A stretch of DNA of 64,000 bases from Gonapodya prolifera JEL478 (GCA_001574975.1 KQ965731.1:910710-974709), one strand, 5' to 3'; shown: positions 33,116-45,804, counted from the first letter of the stretch. Made by a program: numbers and translations. Notes: a model not told the origin generated them from the sequence alone.

Positions 33116-36100
33116 TCATTTGCTTATTGCTTCGACCAACGCCCGGCACAGGTCTTGGTAATCAACAAAATCCCCGCTCGTTCGGCGAAGAAGAATTCCG
33201 ACTTGGCCGGTTTCCTGTCACAGAGTTTGTCATTGTCGTGCAGCACTTCGCATTCGCTTTCACTCACCTGAATTTGGTACATTTCCGTTTCGAATTCCAA
33301 CAATCCTTCATCACCTTCTGGTTCTCGTACGCAAATCAACTTGTAGCAATGTTCCGCGTCGGGGCCCGGCATCGGCACGCCATTAGTCCACCCAACTCCT
33401 AACGACTTGAGGGCCTTTCTCAGACCTTGGGCGAGCTGAGCGGCCTTCTTTGGTTCAACAACAAGTACTGTTCCGGGGGTCTAAGAAACAATGATTGAGA
33501 GTTCATCCACGAGTTATTGAAAATGGTTGAAGGCATTCATACCTGCTTGTGAATTGGCATCAGTATGTCAGTGTCTCTGGCAAATGCAACAGGATTGGAA
33601 GTTGACCGCTGTCTTGAATGGGCACGCCCAAGTGTCGAGGACATGGGCAGCGGTGGAAGAGTAGACGAGGATTCTTCTTGCTCCTCTTTCCCAACTTTTG
33701 CATCAGCGCCCCCTGGTAATCCAAAGGCGCTGCTGTTGTACACATTGCTTTGGATGCTTGCAGCTCCGCTGGATTTCCTTCTTCTTGGCATTGTGCTGAC
33801 GCTTAACAGGCGCTGAGCGAGTGTCCTCGGGTCTGCCGTGGACTGGTTTGATCCTTCACCCGGTGTCCAATATCCGCTTGCCATTTCGTCTCGAGATTCG
33901 TATGTACTGATGGTGGTGCTGTACGCATTAAGAAGTTCAGTTGGCTGAGCAAAGCCAGCAGGAACAGGAGCGCTATTAAACGCTGTTGATGGTGTTTGAG
34001 GTGTTTGCGGCTCCACAAGAGACTTGGGCCTCGCTGTTGACGGCGTAGATGCCCGTGATGGCCGCTGGAGTGACAGGTGCATAGAGGTCGGACTTTCTTT
34101 CGGAACTGGGAGGGCACGAGCCGAAGTGGAGGCTTTTGGAGAGCTTTCTCCCTCAGGGTCTGGGAGAGTACCCCCTGACTTGGAGTCATCTGTTGTAGAA
34201 TCACGAATCTGTTGCGCACTTCCTTCACCCAATCCACTTCCCGCCGACTTTTTCTTTTTGGCGGACCATGATAACCGCTTGTACCATGGTTTGGATTTCT
34301 TTGTAATGTCCTCAGAAGACATAGAAGACCCTTCGATTTCATCATTTGGAAGCGCTGAGTTATTGCCGGAAGGAGCTCCCATGGAGCGTGGAGTAGTGGA
34401 AGAAAGCGGGACGACTTTGTCGCTGGATTGAACAGGTTTGATCTCCTTGGACCCGTCCCCAACACCCATACTTCTTGCACGTCGGCGATTCGGAAGAGGC
34501 ATGGTGAGGGATGAGGAGGCTCCACTTGCGTTTGAAGGATGAGCCCTCCGGTTTTCTGGGGACATCGAGTCATTTTCCTTGCGGTCTCCAACGTCACCTG
34601 AAGAAGCGAGTCCTTCGATGCCTCCCAAACCAGCACCCCCAAGCTCCGTTGGGCGAATTGAAGTTGCCGGTTGGGAATTGGTGCGACGGCGGGTAAGAGT
34701 GCTCGTTTCTGGCTGTAGCGGGGCCCCAGAACTCGTGGTGCTTGCATCGGTGAGGGGTTTTTCCTCCGGCTTTGGTTTTAGTTTACCAGAACGCATCATT
34801 TGTTCCTGATTTTGGTGGTTTCATCGTTATAGTTGCTCAGTCACAGTTCGAGCACCGAAGATAACTCAAGCTTCACCTTAATCAAGTAATAAAGTGCAAA
34901 CTCCGCGCTATTGGGCGCTTTCTAAAAAAGATGGATTTCGTGAGTTAAGGTCATTCGACTGGATCAATAGATTTACCTTGATTTTCGCTTCGGTGGCGAC
35001 TGCGTCTTTAAATCCAAATGCCGCCATCTTACCGATTACCTCGGGAGTCACTTCGGTTACGAGAGGTCTTTCAGGGAGCAAGCTTTCTGGTGGTCCCGTA
35101 TGGCCTTCACAAACCCAAGGGTGTTTCGCAACATCTGTTATCGAAATCCGGCGGGAAGGATCCACTTCGAGCATTCGCCGTACAAGGTCTTTTGCAGTTG
35201 GCGAAAAGTACGCTGGCGTCTCATATTTGCCACGAGTAATCTTGTCCTGTGTTTCTTTCAGCTCTTTACCATGAAAAGGCACTCTGCCGGAGAGCAGTGC
35301 ATACAGACAGACGCCTACAATTCAAGTGAGAACGTGTCTACTTCCACTTGCATCTGGTAACTCACCTAAGCTCCATATGTCGAGCTCCGGTCCGATATAC
35401 TTTTTCCCCAAGACAACTTCAGGGGAACTGTAGTAAGGCGAGCCACAATGTGTCTCAAGTCGATTATATTTGTCGAACAGAGATACGAAACCGAAATCTG
35501 AACACGATATTTGGTGGCGTGAGGGGTGAATTGGGAAAGCAGGCACCAAATTTGGGTACTAACCCGCAATCTTCACGTTTCCTTCACTATCAAGAAGTAC
35601 GTTCTCCGGTTTTAAATCTGGTGACAAAACACCACATGATTTAAGCATCGCAGACCAAATAACCAGACAGAGTAATAGTTCTTACCTCGATGGATGATTT
35701 GTGATCGATGGCAATATTCCAGGGCTGACACCATTTGACGGAAGAGCTTTCTTGCCGTCTTCTCGGGGACTTTTTCCTGGGCAACAATGTAATCGAAGAG
35801 CTCTCCTCCAGCGACATATTCCATTATCAAGATGACTCTGTCCTCTGTCTCTCCAACCTCGTATAATTTGATGATGTGTGAGTGATGGAGGAGTTTCAGT
35901 AAACTGGTAAATTGAAAAGTTATGTCACAATTACGCAAGAAAATCGAATACTTTTCGAAAGTAGACATACCGAACCTCCCGTTTTAGGCGCTTCACTTGC
36001 GAGGGTTTCGTGATCTGAGTCTTGTCAAAAAGTTTCACTGCGACCTGGAGAGTATGTGAAGGACGTATGTGGCATCCCTCCGTAGAGAAGATAAGTATAT

Positions 36101-36545
36101 CACGAACAAACCTTCTGCTTGGTCTCTACGTCGACAGCCAGTTTGACCTGTTTCAACTTGCATCAGAAGAGTCACGATGATGAGCAACACTACATCTCAT
36201 CACCTTGGCATACGATCCTTGTCCAAGTACTTTCTGAGGAGCGTAGCGTCCAAGTATGAGCTGAGACTCTCCACCAGCAGCCCCACTCCCGTCTGTCTTT
36301 GACTTGCTATCCTCAGTGTTCGCACCCTCCCTATCTTTAGGTGATTCCTTGGCCGACGATGCGCCATTTGGAACAGATGTCCCCGTAGATGGAGCTGAAG
36401 GCTTGTCACTCTGAGGGCTTCCTTCCGATGGAGGGTTGCTTGGAGGCGATCGCATCGGGGTCGGCGATTCCGCGGCGAGATGCTGTGACGGCTGAGACTG
36501 AGGTTGTTGGGCTTCGCCAACACTCTGAGCATCATTGGTACTCAT
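33116..36545 (-). CDS. CAMK-like serine/threonine kinase with UBA-like and KA1 domains (kinase 3)
   Basis: Starts [18 protein letters not shown], then a Pro/Ser-rich leader of about 100 residues. The kinase core is [91 protein letters not shown] and LDIWSLG. A UBA-like part follows ([30 protein letters not shown]). A long Ser/Thr/Pro-rich linker then holds many RRxS-type sites. The KA1 domain at the end reads [20 protein letters not shown] and, after an intron starting [23 protein letters not shown] to RALVEAISK; the stop is TGA at 33116-33118. The T-loop Thr (LETHCGSP) fits LKB1-like activation. Nearest relatives are AMPK-related kinases; the precise subfamily is not settled. Confidence 0.88.
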
Positions 36546-36690
36546 GATTGGCGATGGAAGATGATCGTAGTCGCCAGGGCCGCGAACAATTCGCACAACT
36601 GGGTTGAAGGTAGCAGAACCACCAGGCTCCGATCCATATAAACTTAAAGAATAAATTTAATATGACATTTATCTACATAAATAATGCATT

Positions 36691-39600
36691 TCAGCTTAAT
36701 ACCCGCCATTGTGTGATACAACCATCTAGACCTCCCACGGTGATCAAAACTTTGCCATCACAAGAGAATCGAGAACTAGAAACAAAACCTCCGTGACTCG
36801 CATACGTCTTACAAGGCATCTGAATTCGTTATGAGATGGTAATGCTCGAGTGGGATGAGGGTTGAATAAGATAACTTACCTCTTCGTGACATGCCGGATA
36901 CCGAAAAATGTGAGCCCTCCCATCCACATCACCAACAACGAGTAAACCAGTCTCCGTATTATCCGAGGTCGGAACAGTCTTATCGCAAGCAACGATCTGT
37001 GCGAGAAACACGAGCATTAATCATTTCACCACAATTCAAGCGTTGCAGTAAGGACTATACTCACGTCACAGTAGTTCAGTCGCACATCTCGCTCACCAGC
37101 GGATCCAATTTTCCCACCATATACGCCATTGGTGCCCCATTGGATGGGACATGTCGAGGTGGCCCATTTGATGTCACGGAACAAAGCAGCGTCTGAGTCC
37201 ATGACTTCCCCGAGCGTGAGAGCCCCTAAATAGTTGAGGTCATGAGTTGTTTGAGAGTTGCATCGCGGTCTGCAAATGAAGAACCCACAAAAAAGAACTT
37301 CATTGTCCCCGCTATTCGACCTCAGTTTAGATGAGTCCGCGGACCAATCCAACTGACTGACGAAGCTCCAATGACCCTAAAAGTTCAAATATTGATATAA
37401 CGTTTGATTTCTTCCAAGTCGGACCCACTCACCCGACAGCACATCACTCGTTGATACCAACCGTTCTCACCCTCCACTGCGTAAACGTCCAAGAAGTTAT
37501 CATGACAACCGACAGCTAGAAAGCGACCGTCTGGCGAATATGAGAGCACATGTATAGTTGCCAGACGATTCTTGATCGGGGTGACAGCAATATCGAGCGT
37601 TTCTGTCAGGACCAGAAACTGAACAAAAGAAGATTATTCGGGGTGTGGTCCCAGAGTTCACGAAAGCTTTCTCACGCTTCCGTCGTCCGTTCCAACGGCA
37701 AGTGACTTCCCCGCAGGATGCCACGCACAGGAGCGCAACTTTATGCCCAAATTTCGTCGATGCATAACTCCTTTCCCGCTCACTGTCCATACCTTTACCC
37801 ATCCATCATCCCCTGAAAGAGGAAACATTGACCCTCTGGTACTCATCTGCGCAACAACAGAGCTCTCACCTGCGGTTGCAAATCTATCGGAATCAACAGG
37901 ATGCATGGCACAACCCCACACTTCTCCTCCTCGTAATGTGGAATGCGCCTCCATGACGAGTACTTTACTTTCATCCCGAAACCCTTGTACTTCCCATATA
38001 GTCGAATCTCCACATCCCACGAGTAAGGTATTCCGTGGAGTGAGCGTATTAACCGAAGGCGTCGCTGGAGTGCCTGGCCTGGAGCCTTCCATTGATATTG
38101 GTGACGCAGGGACAGGAGTCCCGACCTCAATCTCTGAAGTACGCTGCCCGCCCAGCGTAGATGGCCCACCAAACCCCATTCCCGAAACGTCCACCGATTT
38201 TCGCTTGCCAACAGCCATGTTGGTGATCACTTTGCTCGCTCTGCGAGAGAAATTGTCACCCCATCCCCACCATACTCCACCAAGGGCACCAACGTCCAAC
38301 GATCTGATTCCACCAGAACCTTCAAACTTGATTTCAGATATAGGAGAAGGTCCGTTTGAACCAGTAGGGTCGGACCAGAGAACTATGCGCCCATCTTGTC
38401 CTCCTGTGACGAATCCGTTTGGGTTCTCGAGTGGAACGATGGAGTATATGGGACCCTAATTAATTCATACGAATTAAGCCACTCTCAGTTAAAACCTCGA
38501 AAAATGATAGTACTTTCCTTGTGCGCGTTCGTGACATCACCGACCTTGCTTCCGTTCTTCCACATAACGATATCGCCAATCGCGGAGCCTGTAACGAACA
38601 TTTTTTGTTTCGTAAAGCACCCGCTGAAAAATGTCTTTCGGAAACCACCGTGAGCTCTTCGCGGTGGCCCCGAAAGTCTGTGAACAACATAACGAAATCA
38701 CCTGCAAACCGGATCGCCCAATGACTCCGTCTTCCCCCGTTACGGTTGCTTTGTCTGATATGAGGCCCATCTCGATTCGCCAGAATTTGATATGTCGAAC
38801 ACCAACTGTTACAAAGTCACGTCGGCTGAAAGGATTGCAGATGACAGAAAATATCTGAGGAATGAGAACGCTTAGTGAGTCAACGAAAAGGCGCCAACTC
38901 GGGTCCATGGACGACTTTTACCCTGTCACTGTGCCCTTGGATTGAGACAGGAGGTCGATCAGGTCTGCGCCAGTCAAGCAGAAAGAGCTATGGTGAAGTG
39001 CTGGGTGTCAACGTCAGATGTGTCCCAAAAAGTGGGCCGATACACACTGGGGTGGCGTCCAAATCCACGCTGAATCCTGCTGCAACAAGCCACGCCCCAT
39101 CCCTCGTAAACGCCATTGATGAAACCCCATCCAAATTTTCGGGCAGTGCAAGTACTGAGAGAGATTTCGTTCTCCCGTTCGCCGGAATGCCTCCGGGAAA
39201 TGTCGCAGAGGGACTTGACTGTATGGGGCCGGATGTTCCGCCATCCTGACTTAAATCCACTGACCACACATGGATTACTGGTGCCACTCCGAGCTCGGCT
39301 GTCGCAATGATTCCTGGATCCGGATGCAGACACATACAAGTGACTTCACGTTGTTGCTGGCTGTACAGTGTTTGCGTGCTGTGATGAAGGTTGTGGACGA
39401 CACCGTATGTGCCAGCTGTAAAGGCAGCCGAGTTTGCTAGGGGAGATCCGTTTGCCGGGTTTGCGCAGAGATAGAACAGGTTGCCTCGCGTGTCGCGACT
39501 ACGGAAGCCATAGATATGCTCTGGCTCCAGAGTTTCATCGGGTTCCGTGGCTGGTGGCTTGACATACTCTGTTGGCGCCAGGAGTGAACGAAACACGTTT

Positions 39601-39954
39601 GTATTGAACTTGGATGGAGCCGGCCAGAACTTGTCCGCCGCCTCAGAGAGGAGTGTGTAAATAGAGAACGTCGACGGAATTTCATTCTCGATATCTAGTG
39701 ACGAATCGTAGCCCGTGTCCGGATTCCCCACGTGTGCAGAATCGCCCACAGCATTGATTCATCAGCACCACGAACGCGGATGGATCCATCATTCAGCGAG
39801 GGCGCTCACCTATTGGATTCTCCTCGCGTGTCGGAGGTGATGCTTCTTCGATCGAGTCGGACTTGGGCTCGAACTCGTCCTCGTCGGCTGTGGATCCTTT
39901 CGTCGTCTCGTCCTCGCCAGCGCTGCCGAAGCATCTGGACAGTATGTTTCCCAT
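36691..39954 (-). CDS. EMAP-like (EML) microtubule-associated WD-repeat protein
   Basis: Exon 1 (39810-39954) starts MGNILSRCFGSAGEDE and, after a 115-base intron, continues DIENEIPSTFSIYTLLSEAA. A HELP motif follows: LEPEHIYGFRSRDTRGNLFY, then EVTCMCLHPDPGIIATAELG. Many WD-type blades come after, including RDFVTVGVRHIKFWRIEMGL, GDIVMWKNGSKVG, FVTGGQDGRIVLWSD, WGCAMHPVDSDRFATAGDDG, LRSCAWHPAGKSLAVGTDDG, LSYSPDGRFLAVGCHDN and, last, GGLDGCITQWRVLS. The stop is TGA at 36691-36693. This is the order and content of EML proteins, which bind microtubules and occur in cilia and spindles. The N-terminus fits N-myristoylation (Gly-2) with a nearby Cys. It is divergent from MORN3 with 189 bases between start codons. 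Confidence 0.88.
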
Positions 39955-40143
39955 GATTCAATCAACGCAAGCACCGAAATCCGCAGGCGCGGGCCTAGAC
40001 TCTCGATCGATCGGACCCGGAGTTCATCCCCGTATTCGCAGGCATTCGCAGCTGCACTCAACCCAAACACTGAAATTTTTTCGCACTGTCGGCTTCCTAT
40101 TTCTCAATCTCAATCATTATCTCGGACCGTCCTCGTTGGGCGA
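39955..40143. promoter_or_regulatory. Bidirectional promoter region of EML and MORN3
   Basis: 189 bases between two diverging start codons. It contains ATTCGCAGGC/ATTCGCAGCT side by side at about 40036-40055. No clear TATA or full RFX X-box was seen. Confidence 0.55.
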
Positions 40144-41499
40144 ATGGACCCATTCCAGATTCCAGAAACCCAGTTTTGCTATGAGCCATACGACACCTTT
40201 GGAGACAAGGATCTGTACGCTGAGGACCCGCAGCGGAAGAGCTTGGCACTGGAGCGGCACAAAGGAATTGTGTATGTTACAAGCATTCGGTATTGTCACA
40301 CCAACGCCCATGAATGAACACAATTCTCTTCAAATGAAACGCCATCTCGGCCGAAAATTCTCTTCCAAGAGAAACCCCTCGATGGAAAGTGAAAGACCGA
40401 CAGGCGCAGAAAGAAGGGACCCACGGGATGGTGTTTTTCACCAATGGTGACCGATATCTGGGAGAATGGCACGAGGATAAGAAGCATGGTCTGCATCACT
40501 GGTTGATCTTTGCGTTTCTCTACTTGAAAGAACCTTGTGTGCTCTCCCGCTTCTCGGTCTCACTCCCGTCAGGAAATGGCATTCAAATCACAGCCAAAGA
40601 TGGCTCCGTATATGAGGGAGAATGGAAAGACGGCCAGCGCTCAGGATATGGCACACTCTCAGTCCCCACAGAGTCTCTCTTTGCACAAAATGAACAAAAT
40701 TCCATCCATCTCGCCACGAAAGGGACATCGTCGACATTACAACTCTCCACTAAGACTGCAACAGATCTTTTTCATCAACTCACGACAGCCCCTTCTTTTC
40801 GCACTTCTGTCAAAGCCCATGCTCGTGCTCACACCGATTCCAATACACCGCCTTCTCAAGCTGTTCCACTTACCAAGCTGTACGCCGGATACTGGGCCAG
40901 CGACCAGAGGAACGGCCAGGGTACTTGGTTTTTCCCCGATGGAGCGCAATATGAAGGGGAATGGAGGGATAATCTGCGCCACGGGTGGGGTAAAATGCTC
41001 TATGTGAATGGTGATCAATACGAGGGAGAATGGAGGAGAGGCAGGAGGCACGGGCAGGGTGTTCTGATAGAAGGTACGGATTTCTGTCTCTTTCTGTGTC
41101 CGCCCGTGTACCCGGTTGCCCGTGCTCAACAGTTTTGGAATGATACATTCAGCCACGACCTCCAACATTTATTCGGGTACATTTATGGACGACATGAAAG
41201 AAGGGCCAGGGCGGTACATCTACCGGGCTCAACGCCGGTGCTACGAAGGGCAGTGGTGCCGCGACCAACCCGTATGTGGCGCGATGACCGACCTACCGGC
41301 ATTAGATGGTTCCATGGACGGTCGTATTCCGAAGGCAAGTTTTGTGTCCTCGCATTCCTCGTTGTCCCAATGTTATTACAACACTGGCCTGCAAACCCGA
41401 AAGATATGTCTTCGAGACCCGAACGCGATTCTCCTGGGACAACAGAGAGAGGTTACCGAAAATCGGCTCAAAAGAGTGGCTGGAGTGAGCCCTAGTTAG
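40144..41499 (+). CDS. MORN3: MORN-repeat protein, MORN3-like
   Basis: Exon 1 starts MDPFQIPETQFCYEPYDTFG. MORN repeats follow: MVFFTNGDRYLGEWHEDKKH, GSVYEGEWKDGQRSGYGTL, YAGYWASDQRNGQGTWFF, AQYEGEWRDNLRHGWGKM, DQYEGEWRRGRRHGQGVL, then GRYIYRAQRRCYEGQWCRDQ. The repeats are followed by CGAMTDLPALDG and RIPK, corresponding to the CGTMIDF...FPIPE tail of vertebrate MORN3. A last exon ends LRDPNAILLGQQREVTEN. One exon carries an extra Ser/Thr-rich insert of about 50 residues between the second and third repeats. MORN3 is a sperm- and cilium-associated protein; MORN repeats bind lipids or make rod-like scaffolds. The order of repeats and the tail support MORN3 over other MORN proteins. Confidence 0.82.
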
Positions 41500-41939
41500 A
41501 GCACTTATACCGCAACAGCCAACATGAATACAAACAAGGGAGGGTCGCAACGAGCATGATTAACCTGCCTGGATCTGATCTCATTCCCATCTTGGTTTAC
41601 CCGGCGGTGACTTATGCAGGTTTCTGCTTCCCGCCAGGCGAAATCCACAGCAATATCTATTTAACTGAATAACTGAATGGCGGGCACGATGTCGAACTGG
41701 GACGACTTTGTGAAAGAGGAAGTCGGGAGCGATGCTTTTCTCACCAATTGCACGTGTCACCCGTACATTCCTTTTCAAGGGGGGACGTTCAATCTCTTAT
41801 GAGTGGGAATTATTCCCGAACCAGATTTGGAATCTGAGCCAAAGTGGAGGTGGTCATAGCCTTTAGAATGCATAAAAACCAGAGCAACCTCACAGGCCAG
41901 GCGTAAGGGACAAACCTCAAAAAAAAAGGGCTCGACAAC
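41500..41939. other. Intergenic region, nothing recognised
   Basis: About 440 bases between MORN3 and the acyltransferase, both on the plus strand. No conserved frame or repeat. Confidence 0.5.
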
Positions 41940-44080
41940 ATGTTTATATACCTCGAAAAGCCGTACTGGCCCATGACTGTTGCAGGACTTTACATGTTTT
42001 TGAAAAGAATTGATCCCGATGTCATAAAACACCAAATCGCAGGATACGTTTTGCGGTGAGTTTGTGAGATCTTTGTGCATCTGACACAGCAGTCACGTTG
42101 CATTTAGACATGGAGCACCTGTCATCTCGCGTATTGTCAAGAACGACGATGGACCATTCCCGTTGCGGCTTTTTGGGAGGCTGTACTTTGATATTGCCAC
42201 ATTTGACTTGGACAATCACTTTGAAATTCTCTGTATTGTGAGGTGCTGATCTTAATTTTTTTGTGATGTCCTCTAATGTCAGTCTGTAAAGGACGAGCCT
42301 GGGAATGATGAGGCCATACAGTCTGCTTGCTCCAAAATCATGTCGCTGCCATGGAACTACACGCGTCCACTTTGGAAGGTGTTTTCCTTAGATGGATTGC
42401 AGAGTCCATCGGGTGAAGAAAAATGTGCCCTCTTTTGGAGTGCTCATCATGTTAGCGCTGATGGTCAAGGATACATACGTGCATTGCTTTCATATGTTGC
42501 AAGTGCGTGAACGCTTCGACCCTTGTGGATGAGCAATGGGCTGTCTAACGATGGTTAACTCCACCAAACATAGCTCTTGACCCCGTTACTGGACTTCCAC
42601 CCAACATCCCTAACCACAGTGACACTGCGGATATTTCTTCTCTGCAGTACCATGCTGGAAAGGTGTATGGCAACAATCACCACGATGGTCATGTTGGACA
42701 AACCCTCGCGGATTCCACATGGACCATCTTCTTGCGTGTATCACCAGTGAGACGACGTTCCAAAGCGTAAAAACAAGGCCAGTGATGGCCCTGTAAAGGA
42801 ACAACAGGATCGTTAACAGAAATGCTACCACATCTCCCAGAAACTTCTCGCGGAAGGAATGTGGTATAGAGGTGGATTGAAATCGATCTGTGGAGTGATT
42901 GTGGTCTCCACTTGGATTGATGAGTGGAGAAGCAGATGTGGTGTTTGGACGTTGTTTGTCCGAACAAAAGAATTAACAGAGAACAGGTTGCATACTGTGG
43001 AGAAATCGCTCTTAAGGATGTCAAGTTCGCAAATGAGAAGTTGCACTGCACCGTCAACGACCTTCTGCTCACAGCAGTCAACCTGGAATTGTAAACTACC
43101 TCGACGATCAAGGGGAATTGAAGGATTCCACGTTTACTTTACTCGTTCCTGTATCTCTCCACTCAGCAAATGATATCTCCCTCTTAAATCAGAGCACTGG
43201 TTGGTAAGTAAACCTGCGCCGTGTGTCTGTGCGTGGGGGTGGGGTGGGGTGGTTCGTTGGGAACGGAGACGTTAATGGACATGTGAATTGACGCAATTAG
43301 GATTTTCAACGTCCCAACGACTGCTTACAGAAGCGACAATGGTTAACGGAACGATCCCATCGCTATGTTGAGGATTGGGCTCGAGCACCATGAATCGAAT
43401 GAAACAGAGCCTGGAGCCTGGTATGTTTTCCGCGATGTTTTCGATGGTTTGCCACAGTTGACGTATCTTTGTTGATGGTCTCAATAGTAATCTACTACTA
43501 CGCACTCATGATTGGACTGGTCTTTCCAAATCTGCACCCTCGTTTTACTGAAATTCCGTGGGTACTCAGGCGCTTCTTCTTGATATCTCCGTATGTTTTC
43601 ATCTTTTTCGAGAGCAACCACATTGCAAAATCCGTTAATGACCTGACAACTCTTGCCTGGGTTTCGGTGTGACCAACGTGCCTGGTCCTGCTTAACCCGT
43701 GAACAGGGCAGGGATAGACATGGAGCGTTAAATCGCATTTATTCCGTGCATGCCAAATGGAATTAGTAAGCAAACGCTGCGATCAGATTTTGACAAGGTA
43801 TTGAGTATATTGGTGCAGGAATGGCCATACGCCGGTCACGTAGCCTTTGGTGTAACCGTGATTCAGGACCGGGCCTCTGAAAAGCTGTGGAGTCAAGGGG
43901 AGGCTCGCAAGCTTGTGTGCTCATTTGAAAGGGCACTGGCTCAGTTGATAGCAAAGTATGTGATTGGATGCTTTGGACATGTGACGTCACGTTTATTCAT
44001 TCGTCTTTCCGAAGAGCCAAAGACATGGAAGATACAAGGACGGCGACACTCCCGCCAGAAAAACATGATGTTTTGAGAGT
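41940..44080 (+). CDS. WS/DGAT-type (WSD1-like) O-acyltransferase, frame possibly broken
   Basis: Exons read MFIYLEKPYWPMTVAGLYMF, DGPFPLRLFGRLYFDIATFD and MSLPWNYTRPLWKVFSLDGL, then the catalytic motif HHxxxDG in FWSAHHVSADGQGYIRAL. Next come IALKDVKFANEKLHCTVNDL, VNYLDDQGELKDSTFTLLVP, a hydrophobic VSLLMVSIVIYYYALMIGLV, TNVPGP, and late AGHVAFGVTVIQD. This is the order of bifunctional wax ester synthase/diacylglycerol acyltransferases, which make storage lipids; abundant lipid globules in zoospores would fit. Between about 43300 and 43430 the frame of FNVPTTAYRSDNG does not reach the frame of MNRMKQSLEP by any plausible intron. The gene is either damaged, misassembled or spliced in a way I could not find. 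The right end is approximate. Confidence 0.7.
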
Positions 44081-44241
44081 AAAGAAGGGAGAAAAGGAAG
44101 AGTAAGCGGGAAAAGTGATACGAAACAAAAGAATGAACACTCCACAAAAGTGTTGATGGAAAGTATTATTAATCTCAAGGTTTTGCGAATAAACATGTAA
44201 TGGGAATACAACAGATGATGGGGATAAGTTGTATTCTGTGT

Positions 44242-45804
44242 TTAGGAGCGGTAGTCCGCATTGACTGAAGGAACGGAAGACGTGAGACTTCAAGCTTGAA
44301 ACGGTATCGCCGGCATTACGATACTCACTCTTTACGTAATCGTAGCTGAAATCGCACGTGTACATCCTCGCAATCCCCTCCCCCTCGCCAACCTTGACCT
44401 TTATGTTCACATCTTCCTTCTCCAAAATTTCTGCTGCAACCTCCTCATCGATCTGATACGGCGCACCGTCTTTGAAAATGTGCAGCGCCTTACCGCCCGG
44501 GTATGGGCTGGAGAACCACAGGTTCACCCTGGCAGGGTCAACCGCGATACCGGAGTAGCCAACAGCGCACACAACACGGCCCCAGTTCGCGTCCCGCCCA
44601 AAGAGAGCCGTCTTAACAAGGGGTGAAGTGGCGATGGTGGACGCGATATGATGGGCGGAGCTGAAGTTTTCGGCACCCTGTGATGGCAATGAGCAACACA
44701 ACTTGCACACGCACAGGTGGCAAAAATCGTACCTCGACATCAATAGTTACAAACTTGGTCGCACCTTCTCCGTCCCTAACAACCAGCTTGGCCATTTCAG
44801 CCGAGAACTCAGTGAGTTGGTCCCTGAAAGCGCTGTAATCGGCTCCTTCCTCTTGAACGCCCCAGTTCTCGCCAGTTGCAGCGGCTCCGTTGGCAAGTAC
44901 AGCAAAGGTGTCGTTTGTGGAAGTGTCCCCGTCGATAGAAATTGCGTTGAAAGACCAATCGGCAGCAGAGCGGACCGCAGAACGGAGGAGGCTTGGGACA
45001 ATGGGCAAGTCCGTATAGACAGTTGAAAGCATGGTAGCCATGTTGGGGTGGATCATACCTGGATGGAGGCAATAAAGAAATCGTCCCCATGATTGATAAT
45101 TGCTTGAGAAAACCCAAGAATGAAGACTGACCTGCCCCTTTGCACATTCCGGCCATCCTGTACCGTTTTCCCGAAGGCAGTACAAATTCGCCACTCCTCA
45201 ATTTCGGGAAAGTGTCCGTTGTCATAATTCCCATTGCCGCCTTCATCCAGGCGTCGTGACCCTCGGCAAGCTGGCTCGCGACGGATTGGATTCCAGCGCG
45301 CATTTTCGACATATCAAGATGCTGTCCAATAACACCAGTAGACATGACGAGGGCTGGGTTTGACGTTTGGAGCGCCGCCGCTGCGAGCTTTGAGGACTCG
45401 CGGGCATTTGAGAGACCCTGATCTCCCGTACACGCATTGGCACATCCCGCGTTTGTAAGTACACCTTGCACACGAGTAGGATGCGTTGCTACAATTTCCT
45501 TATCCACGAGAACAGGCGCGGCCTGGAATGCATTGGTGGTGAAGACCGCCGCCGCTGTACATGGATGAGAAGGATCCGAGGCGACAAGAACTAGGTCGAG
45601 AACACCAGGTTTCTTTTTAATGCCCGCGTGAACGGCGGCCGCCTTGAAGCCACGGGGATAGACACCCGTTGAAGGAACGAGGTGAGCTTTTGCCTGAGGG
45701 ATAGACGAAGTTGGCACTGCCGCAAGTGTCGCCGCGGCTGTTGAAAAGAGGCGGGAACAGACGGGAGTCGCAATCGATGGGGAGAGCGACCGGGAGAGGG
45801 ACAT
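44242..45804 (-). CDS. ARG7: Arginine biosynthesis bifunctional protein ArgJ (glutamate N-acetyltransferase), mitochondrial
   Basis: The start ATG at 45802-45804 opens an Arg/Ser/Ala-rich leader ([20 protein letters not shown]) typical of mitochondrial import. Core blocks: [66 protein letters not shown] and MAGMCKGAG, then over an intron [11 protein letters not shown]. The Ala-Thr bond of NMATML is the self-cleavage site that frees the Thr nucleophile of the beta chain. Further on: [50 protein letters not shown] and [12 protein letters not shown], finishing INADYRS after the last intron. The enzyme moves the acetyl group from N-acetylornithine to glutamate in the cyclic arginine pathway. Confidence 0.95.
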
